Shown here: one piece after another, positions 7,249-12,307 of the stretch | Numbering within the stretch: position 1 is the stretch's first letter | How the letters are laid out: the number at the start of each line of letters is the position of its first letter | Assembly (NCBI GenBank): GCA_004297645.1 | Contig: SCUG01000622.1 | Coordinates: 1 to 12,307 of the forward strand | Length of the DNA: 12,307 nt | Direction: 5' to 3' | From: Saprospiraceae bacterium | Lineage (GTDB): Bacteria > Bacteroidota > Bacteroidia > Chitinophagales > Saprospiraceae | The notes under the pieces: model-generated | Databases searched by the model: none | The model's input: only the letters and a program-made list of their open reading frames with translations | Told to the model about the DNA's origin: nothing | Program-made: the position numbers and the translations under genes

Positions 7249-8211
7249 ATGTGGACATCCTACCTTGTGCAACGCAACGAATTAGACGACGAAGTCTGGG
7301 ATGATTTCGTGGCCGCTTCGCCGCAGCAATACCTGTATTATTACACTTGGTACCTCGATGCCGCCTGCCCCGGCTGGCATGCCATCGTGGTGGAAGAGAA
7401 TGGGAAATGGGTGGCCGTGATGCCGCTGCCGCTGCGCAAAAAGGGAGGTGTCATGTATGCGTTTCAACCTCCCCTCACCCAGTTTTTGGGAATCATTTTC
7501 TGCCCGGCCCCAATGGTGCGTCACAGCTATTACGGCTTCCTCAAAAATGCCACTCAAAAGGCCATTGAGGCCTTGCCACCAATGGCTGCATTCGATATGA
7601 ACCTGCACCCCGGTATTGATTATTTCCTGCCATTTTTTTGGAACAAATTCACGGTGCAGGCCCGCTTCACATACCTCCTTCCTTTGGACGGTGATTTTCA
7701 GAGCTTGCAAAAAAACTTCTCCCAAAACGTGGCACGGGCAGTAAAGAAATCGCAGAAAGATGGCGTTGCCGTTAGCCTTTCAAGCGATGAAACGATATTG
7801 TTGGGGCTGCTCCGAAAGGAAGGGATTTTTGATGAAATGTGTGCGGATACATTCAGGCGTGTTTGGGAAAAAGTACGGCGCAGTGGAAATGGTTTCATCC
7901 TCCATGCCACCGTTCCCGAAGGCAAGGTATCCAGTGCTACCGCTTTCATCCTGGATGGTGGGCGGGCGATTCTTTATGCAAGTGCATCAGACAGGGATAG
8001 AAAAAATTCCGGCGCCAATGCGCTGGTTGTTTCAGAGGCCATCAGGCGATGCTGTGAAATTGATGGCATCCGGTGGCTCGATTGCGAAGGCTCTATGCTG
8101 GAAGGGGTCGAGCAATATTTCCGGTCATTCAACCCTGTGGCTAAGCTGTACCTGAACGTTCAGCGGCTAAAGTATCCATTGCTTTATAAACTCTATCGCA
8201 AACTGACGTAA
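7249..8211 (+). CDS. FemAB/GNAT-like acyltransferase (BioF2-like, Acetyltransf_6)
   Basis: A 320-residue soluble protein of the FemAB-like branch of the GNAT superfamily. The N-terminal half (about 1-140) contains the aromatic segment PQQYLYYYTWYLDA (25-38) and the strand WVAVMPLPLRKKGG (54-67), typical of these two-lobed enzymes. The C-terminal half has NVARAVKKSQKDG (160-172), the acceptor-type region SATAFILDGGRAILYASASD (229-248), and the closing signature DCEGSMLEGVEQYFRSFNP (278-296), commonly seen as D-EGS-----FK-FG in this family. Such proteins transfer acyl or aminoacyl groups to cell-wall, lipid or polysaccharide acceptors; the acceptor cannot be predicted. It has no signal peptide, so it is probably cytoplasmic. 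It lies 40 bases upstream of the next gene and may begin an operon reaching 10997. Confidence 0.85.
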   Translation: MWTSYLVQRNELDDEVWDDFVAASPQQYLYYYTWYLDAACPGWHAIVVEENGKWVAVMPLPLRKKGGVMYAFQPPLTQFLGIIFCPAPMVRHSYYGFLKNATQKAIEALPPMAAFDMNLHPGIDYFLPFFWNKFTVQARFTYLLPLDGDFQSLQKNFSQNVARAVKKSQKDGVAVSLSSDETILLGLLRKEGIFDEMCADTFRRVWEKVRRSGNGFILHATVPEGKVSSATAFILDGGRAILYASASDRDRKNSGANALVVSEAIRRCCEIDGIRWLDCEGSMLEGVEQYFRSFNPVAKLYLNVQRLKYPLLYKLYRKLT

Positions 8212-8251
8212 ACAAGAATTCGATATTCCATTTCACCTAAATTCATGCATC

Positions 8252-9259
8252 ATGAAACAAAACAGACGCAAGTTCATCAAACACACCGGCCTCGCCACAG
8301 GCGCAGGTTTACTCTGGCTATATGGCTGTAGCCAAAACGGCACCCCTGGCGGCGTAACCGGTGAGCAAAAGGACAGCACCGCCACGGCTGCCACTTCCGG
8401 CGGCCTATTTTTCAAAATCTCCCTGGCACAGTGGTCGTTACACCGCACCATCATGGAGAAAAAGGAGCTCGACAACCTCGACTTCGCAGCCACAGCCCGA
8501 AACAAGTACGGCATTGACGCCGTGGAATACGTCAGCCAGTTTTTTGCCACTAAGGCCAAAAACCAGGCATACCTCGCCGAAATGAATAAGCGCGCCGCCG
8601 GCAACGGCGTCACCAACGTGCTCATCATGATTGACAACGAGGGCGGCATGGCCGAAACCGATGACAAGCTGCGCCACCAAGCCATCGAAAATCATTACAA
8701 ATGGGTGGACGCCGCACATTTTCTTGGCTGCCACAGCATCCGCGTGAACGCCTTTAGCAGCAACCCCGACCCCGTGGCTGCTGCCTCTGCCGCTGCCGAT
8801 GGGCTTGGCAAACTCGCCTCTTATGCCCAGCCTGCCGGCATTAACATCATCGTCGAAAACCACGGCGGCTTTTCCTCCAATGGCCAATGGCTCTCCGGCG
8901 TCATGGAACTCGCCGGCATGGACAATCTCGGCACCTTGCCCGACTTTGGCAACTTCTGCCTCCGCCGCGACAACAAAACCGGCAACCCCTGGGAGGGTGA
9001 GTGCATCGAAGAATACGACCGCTATAAAGGAGTGGCCGAAATGATGCCTTACGCCAAAGGCGTCAGCGCCAAATCCCACGACTTTGACGAAAACGGCAAC
9101 TGCATAGAAACCGACTATGCCCGCATGCTGAAAGTGGTGAAAGACGCTGGCTACGCCGGCCGCATCGGCATAGAATACGAAGGCGATAAGGTCAGCGAAG
9201 ACGAGGGCATTCGCCTGACGAAGGCTCTGCTCGAAAGAGTGGGGGCAGAGCTGGGGTGA
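8252..9259 (+). CDS. Tat-exported xylose-isomerase-like TIM-barrel lipoprotein
   Basis: A 335-residue protein whose N-terminus NRRKFIKHTGLA (4-15) is a twin-arginine signal followed by a lipobox LYGC with Cys26, so it is probably folded in the cytoplasm, exported by Tat and lipid-anchored. After a short Ser/Thr/Gly linker, residues about 52-335 form a sugar-phosphate isomerase/epimerase TIM barrel (AP_endonuc_2 family). Likely metal ligands are Glu202 in IVENHGG, Asp231 in LPDFGNF, His276 in AKSHDFDENG and Glu308 in IGIEYEG. The family includes sugar isomerases, epimerases and hydroxypyruvate isomerase; the substrate is not assigned, and envelope location suggests an extracytoplasmic carbohydrate. 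The minus strand carries a long open frame over most of the gene (8438-9364), which I regard as a composition artefact. Confidence 0.92.
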   Translation: MKQNRRKFIKHTGLATGAGLLWLYGCSQNGTPGGVTGEQKDSTATAATSGGLFFKISLAQWSLHRTIMEKKELDNLDFAATARNKYGIDAVEYVSQFFATKAKNQAYLAEMNKRAAGNGVTNVLIMIDNEGGMAETDDKLRHQAIENHYKWVDAAHFLGCHSIRVNAFSSNPDPVAAASAAADGLGKLASYAQPAGINIIVENHGGFSSNGQWLSGVMELAGMDNLGTLPDFGNFCLRRDNKTGNPWEGECIEEYDRYKGVAEMMPYAKGVSAKSHDFDENGNCIETDYARMLKVVKDAGYAGRIGIEYEGDKVSEDEGIRLTKALLERVGAELG

Positions 9260-9264
9260 TCTGC

Positions 9265-9307
9265 CCCGCCCTTGTTCCCGATTTTCGGGCGGGCATTCCC
9301 GAAGGGA
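9265..9307 (+). other. Mutually exclusive hairpins between the TIM-barrel and glycosyltransferase genes
   Basis: Several pairings compete: CCCGCCC (9265-9271) with GGGCGGG (9287-9293); CCCGA (9277-9281) with TCGGG (9285-9289); and that same TCGGG with CCCGA at 9298-9302. A TCCC/GGGA stem also fits at 9297-9307. There is no T-run after them, so a simple intrinsic terminator is unlikely. It may stabilise the upstream RNA end or modulate read-through to the next gene. Confidence 0.4.
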
Positions 9308-9341
9308 TGGAAAGAGGAAATGACAAAATAGTCCAAACAAC

Positions 9342-10997
9342 ATGAGCGATTCCGGCAAATACACCTTTCTAATTATTTCCTTAGCTGCCCTTTTCTTCCT
9401 CCCCTTCCTCGGCGGGGTACACCTCTTCGATTGGGACGAGGTGAACTTCGCCGAAATCAGCCGGGAGATGATGGTGCTCGGCGACTACCTGCGGGTACAT
9501 GTGGACTACCAGCCGTTTTTCGAAAAACCACCACTGTTTTTTTGGCTGCAAAGTGCGACCATGCACGCCTTCGGCGTGAATGAATTTGCCGCCCGGCTGC
9601 CCAATGCGCTGTGTGGCATAGTCACGCTCGTGCTGCTTTTCCAGATCGGTAAAAAGCTGTTCAGCGCCCGGTTCGGCCTCATCTGGGCGGGTGCCTGCCT
9701 CGGCTCGGTGCTGCCGCATTTGTATTTTAAATCTGGCATCATAGACCCCTGGTTCAACCTGTTCACTTTTTTAGGGCTGTACGGCTTCATCCTCAGTATC
9801 TGGAAAAAGGACGGGGAAAGTAGCGTTTGCTTGACACGGAGCGAATGGCGCCACTTCTTTTTGGGAGGCCTGTCGCTCGGTGCTGCCGTGTTGACGAAAG
9901 GGCCGGTGGCGTATTTGGTGGTGGGACTTTGCCTGGCGGTGTATTGGGCCAAACAGCGCTTCGGGGCGTTTGTGCCGTTGCCGCAATTGCTCCTTTACGG
10001 CGGAGCGGCACTGTTGCTGCCGCTCGCCTGGTTCGGCGCCGAAGCCTTGTCGAACGGCCCGGCATTCACCGTCGAATTTCTGCGGTACCAGTTGCGGCTG
10101 CTGCTCACGCCCGATGCCGGGCACCAGGGCTTTCCCGGCTACCATGTGGTGGTGCTGCTGGTGGGCTGTTTCCCGGCGTCCATATTTGCCATTCGTACTT
10201 TTTTTAGAAAAACGCCGTCGCCGCACATCATTCAATCCGATTTCACGACTTGGATGTCCATCCTTTTTTGGGTGGTGCTCATTCTGTTCACCCTGGTACG
10301 CACGAAGATTGTCCACTACTCTTCGCTTTGCTATTTCCCGCTCACCTTTTTGGCAGCGTTGACGGTGGACGAAATCGTGGCCAGGCGCAGCCGTCTGCTC
10401 AAATGGGAGCGCATGGGCCTCCTCACCATCGGTGGATTGTTCGGCCTCGTCACGCTGGCTGCACCCTTCGCCGGGATGTACATTGACCGCCTCAAGCTCT
10501 TCGTCAAAGACCCGTTTGCTGCCGCAAATATGGGCGCAGCGGTGCATTGGTCCATGTGGGATTTGGTACCGGGGCTGCTACTCCTGGCTTGTCTGATGCT
10601 ATTTTTTTATTGGCTGCGCCAAAACCAGCGGGAAAAGAGTTTCATGGCGCTTTTCCTTGGCATGGCGCTGTTCGTCAGTGCCACGCTCATTTTCTTCATC
10701 GCCAAAATAGAGGCTTACTCCCAGCGCGCTGCCGTCGGGTTTTGCGAAACCCTGGCGGGCGAAGACGTGTACGTGCGCTGCGTGGGTTACAAGTCATACG
10801 TGCCACTGTTTTATACCAAAAAAATGCCGGGTGGAAACTCCCAAAGCTACGACCAAAACTGGCTGCTTACCGGCCCCATTGACAGGGACGCCTGGTTCAT
10901 CACCAAAATCCAAAAGGCGGACCGTCTGCGGCAGTTGGGCACCCTGGAAGAAATGGGGGAGAAGAATGGGTTTGTCTTTTTCAGGCGGCGAAAGTAA
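9342..10997 (+). CDS. GT39/ArnT-like integral membrane glycosyltransferase
   Basis: A 551-residue polytopic membrane protein of the glycosyltransferase 39 (PMT/ArnT-like, GT-C fold) family. These enzymes transfer a sugar from a polyprenyl-phosphate donor to a lipid or protein acceptor on the outer side of the inner membrane. The first segment (about 8-27) leads to the acidic loop motif FDWDEVNFAEISREM (29-43), followed by FEKPPLFFWL (60-69), corresponding to the ArnT-like KPP element, and VLTKGPVAYLVV (183-194). Hydrophobic segments follow at about 93-130, 172-204, 214-232, 267-288, 305-320, 329-343, 358-380, 408-423 and 433-455; the soluble C-terminus (about 456-551) is probably periplasmic. 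The sugar and acceptor are unknown. The acyltransferase and lipoprotein genes upstream are spaced closely enough for co-transcription. Confidence 0.9.
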   Translation: MSDSGKYTFLIISLAALFFLPFLGGVHLFDWDEVNFAEISREMMVLGDYLRVHVDYQPFFEKPPLFFWLQSATMHAFGVNEFAARLPNALCGIVTLVLLFQIGKKLFSARFGLIWAGACLGSVLPHLYFKSGIIDPWFNLFTFLGLYGFILSIWKKDGESSVCLTRSEWRHFFLGGLSLGAAVLTKGPVAYLVVGLCLAVYWAKQRFGAFVPLPQLLLYGGAALLLPLAWFGAEALSNGPAFTVEFLRYQLRLLLTPDAGHQGFPGYHVVVLLVGCFPASIFAIRTFFRKTPSPHIIQSDFTTWMSILFWVVLILFTLVRTKIVHYSSLCYFPLTFLAALTVDEIVARRSRLLKWERMGLLTIGGLFGLVTLAAPFAGMYIDRLKLFVKDPFAAANMGAAVHWSMWDLVPGLLLLACLMLFFYWLRQNQREKSFMALFLGMALFVSATLIFFIAKIEAYSQRAAVGFCETLAGEDVYVRCVGYKSYVPLFYTKKMPGGNSQSYDQNWLLTGPIDRDAWFITKIQKADRLRQLGTLEEMGEKNGFVFFRRRK

Positions 10998-11014
10998 GCG
11001 GTGGATGGTTCTTT

Positions 11015-11077
11015 AGTCTTCAGTCCTCAGTCTTCAGTCTTCAGTCTTCAGTCTTCAGTCCTCAGTCTTCAGTCTTA
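11015..11077. repeat. Heptanucleotide tandem repeat (AGTCTTC)n
   Basis: Nine contiguous 7-bp units: six AGTCTTC, two AGTCCTC (second and seventh) and a last AGTCTTA. The array begins 17 bases after the glycosyltransferase stop and runs 16 bases into the 3' end of the hydrolase gene on the other strand, supplying its last codons and TGA stop. Because the unit is not a multiple of three and every frame meets a TGA within a few units, growth or shrinkage would hardly alter the protein. It has no spacers, so it is not CRISPR. Such arrays arise by slippage; no function is shown. Confidence 0.95.
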
Positions 11078-12099
11078 CTATTTTCTGCAAAATGGAGTGC
11101 CTGCCTGAATGTTAGCGGGTTGTCTTCTCCGATTTTCAAAAATTCCATTTCGTTGGTTGCGTTTTCCTGACGGGCAATTTCCTGCATCAACCGCAGTGGC
11201 TCGCCCAATGGCTCATCCGACAGGTCGAAAGTGCCGTAGTGCATAGGCACCAATTTCCCGGCCCCCAGGTCGCGGAATGCCCGGAAGGCATCGTGCGGAC
11301 TCATGTGGTTGGAGTGCATGAACCATTCGGGCGCAAAGGCTCCGATGCCGAGGATAGCGTAGTCAATGTGCGGGAAAAGCTCCGCCGTTTGCTGGAAATG
11401 GCTGCCGTAGCCTGAGTCGCTGCCGAAGTAAACCGTCACGTCTTTCGTTTGCAACATAAATGCGCCCCAAAGGCGGCGGTTGGTGTCGGTGACCCAGCGG
11501 CGGCACCAGTGGCGGGTGGGGAGGTAAGTGATTTTCAGGCCCGCATCTTCCAGCTCGAATTGTTGAAACCATCCCATGCTGGTGATGCGGTGGCCGTTGG
11601 TCCAGGGGCGGAGCAACGGAGCCATGTTCAGGCCGGTGACAAACTGCGCGTTGGGATTGTTCTGCGCCAATAGCCGGAGGCTTTGTGCATCGCAGTGGTC
11701 CCGGTGGTCGTGGGTGACGAGGATGAGGTGGAGGTTTTTGAATGCCCCGGGAGGAACTGGCAGCCCGGAATGCCGCGGCATAAATGGGGAGAGCTTGCCG
11801 AATACGGGGTCTATGAGGATGTTTACGCCGTTCAGGCGAATGAAAAACGAGGCGTGCCCCAGCCATACCATGACATTGCGCCCGTGGCGCAAAAAGCCGT
11901 CGTCTTTTACGACGGGGGCTTGCCAGGTGTCGCGTTTTTTCTGCACCCGGTAGGGGTTGGGCATAGACTGCCATTTAAGGATGTAGCTCCATTTCAACTC
12001 AAAAGGATAACCTGGGTGAAAAAAACGCCCATTAGGGCTGACGGGGTTGCCCTGCCAATCGTGGCACAGCATGGGAAGTTCCGGGTTGGAGAGATGCAT
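11062..12099 (-). CDS. NAPE-PLD-like metallo-beta-lactamase-fold hydrolase
   Basis: A 345-residue metal-dependent hydrolase of the metallo-beta-lactamase superfamily, closest in motif pattern to N-acyl-phosphatidylethanolamine phospholipase D (NAPE-PLD) and UlaG-like proteins. The two-metal site is visible: THDHRDHCD (129-137) gives His130, His132, Asp134 and His135; His197 lies in TRHW; Asp228 in GSDSGYG; and His287 in MHYGTF. Upstream, VWLGHASFFI (78-87) and LIDPVF (95-100) are the family's first strands, and HMSPHDA (265-271) is NAPE-PLD-like. No signal peptide is seen, so it is probably cytoplasmic or membrane-associated. The true substrate could be a phospholipid or another phosphodiester. 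The ATG at 12099 is used; Met10 is an alternative start. The C-terminal residues KTED and the stop are encoded by the tandem repeat. It follows the MerR gene by 67 bases on the same strand and is likely co-transcribed. Confidence 0.92.
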   Translation of the reverse strand: MHLSNPELPMLCHDWQGNPVSPNGRFFHPGYPFELKWSYILKWQSMPNPYRVQKKRDTWQAPVVKDDGFLRHGRNVMVWLGHASFFIRLNGVNILIDPVFGKLSPFMPRHSGLPVPPGAFKNLHLILVTHDHRDHCDAQSLRLLAQNNPNAQFVTGLNMAPLLRPWTNGHRITSMGWFQQFELEDAGLKITYLPTRHWCRRWVTDTNRRLWGAFMLQTKDVTVYFGSDSGYGSHFQQTAELFPHIDYAILGIGAFAPEWFMHSNHMSPHDAFRAFRDLGAGKLVPMHYGTFDLSDEPLGEPLRLMQEIARQENATNEMEFLKIGEDNPLTFRQALHFAENSKTED

Positions 12100-12166
12100 G
12101 CTTTGGGAAGGATAATTGAGGAATGTGGAAAGAAAATCAGCGGGCTTGTATTTCCAGATCCATCGC

Positions 12167-12307
12167 TCACAATTCTAATTTCAGGTCTTCGAGGAAACCC
12201 CTCAACCGCCTTAATGTTTGCAGAGTTTCCTGCTTTTGTTTGATGAACTTCCTTTCATCCCGTAGGTATTTTCTGGCGCCTTCCAGGGTATAACCTTTTT
12301 CTTTTAC
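12167..12307 (-). CDS. MerR family transcriptional regulator, C-terminal fragment
   Basis: The last 46 codons of a minus-strand gene whose start lies beyond the right edge. It reads from VKEKGYTLEGARKYL to a TGA at 12167-12169. The (V/L)KEKGYTLEGARKYL segment matches the end of the MerR DNA-binding domain in the short MerR regulators common in Bacteroidota, where such a phrase precedes a helix; the remainder (about 17-46) is rich in Lys, Glu, Gln, Arg and Leu and should form the dimerising coiled coil ending FLEDLKLEL. No effector domain follows, so it belongs to the small MerR type with unknown signal. Its 3' end lies 67 bases before the hydrolase start, with no evident terminator between them. 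Confidence 0.8.
   Translation of the reverse strand, partial: VKEKGYTLEGARKYLRDERKFIKQKQETLQTLRRLRGFLEDLKLEL

Noticed and set aside
312..8211. A single new defence or biosynthetic system spanning the left part of the window
   Set aside because: Genes have mixed orientation, separate terminators and unrelated known families; no nuclease, toxin-antitoxin, phage or synthetase core gene is present.
8438..9364. A 308-codon open frame on the minus strand opposite the TIM-barrel gene
   Set aside because: Its composition is a Val/Ala/Gly/His-rich mirror of GC-biased codons, it matches no family I recognise, and the plus-strand gene has a Tat signal and conserved metal-ligand motifs.
9771..10547. 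A 258-codon open frame on the minus strand inside the glycosyltransferase
   Set aside because: It is rich in Gln, Arg and His and lacks domain-like segments; the plus-strand frame encodes clear membrane segments and GT39 motifs.
11015..11077. CRISPR array
   Set aside because: The units are 7 bp, contiguous and without spacers, and no cas gene is nearby.

Overview
The window looks like chromosomal DNA of a Bacteroidota bacterium, plausibly a Saprospiria-like lineage. The evidence is a secreted haem peroxidase ending in a type IX secretion (T9SS) type A sorting domain, three close matches to the Bacteroidota -7 promoter box TAnnTTTG, weak Shine-Dalgarno sequences, and families typical of the phylum (DUF547 protein, short MerR regulator, Tat-exported TIM-barrel lipoprotein). 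The finer taxonomic placement is inference. There is no rRNA, tRNA, transposase, phage gene or CRISPR array.

Layout. Bases 1-311 hold no convincing gene. Then come, on the + strand, a DUF547 envelope protein (312-1337), an Rrf2-type regulator with three cysteines suited to an Fe-S cluster (1542-1979), a myeloperoxidase-like secreted haem peroxidase (2151-4064) closed by a strong terminator, and an Fe-S type adenylylsulfate (APS) reductase (4286-4984). A convergent minus-strand gene (5030-6529) encodes an SDR/NAD(P)-binding domain fused to DUF2867. Divergent from it is a small secreted DUF4174 protein (6730-7116). A plus-strand run follows: a FemAB/GNAT-like acyltransferase (7249-8211), a Tat-lipoprotein xylose-isomerase-like TIM barrel (8252-9259) and a GT39/ArnT-like membrane glycosyltransferase (9342-10997); short gaps make co-transcription possible. 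The last pair is on the minus strand: the C-terminal end of a MerR regulator (12167 to beyond the window) and a NAPE-PLD-like metallo-beta-lactamase-fold hydrolase (11062-12099).

How the genes may work together. No single pathway unites the window. Themes are oxidative or nitrosative chemistry and sulfur (Fe-S Rrf2 regulator, haem peroxidase, APS reductase) and envelope or lipid metabolism (acyltransferase, lipid-linked glycosyltransferase, NAPE-PLD-like hydrolase). These links are inferred from proximity.

The most unusual non-coding structure is a nine-copy heptanucleotide tandem repeat (AGTCTTC and variants, 11015-11077) between two convergent genes; it supplies the stop codon of the hydrolase. 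Other items are an 18-bp perfect palindrome just before the acyltransferase and a set of mutually exclusive hairpins before the glycosyltransferase. I found no convincing new multi-gene system; the window is mostly ordinary genes with a few structural curiosities.
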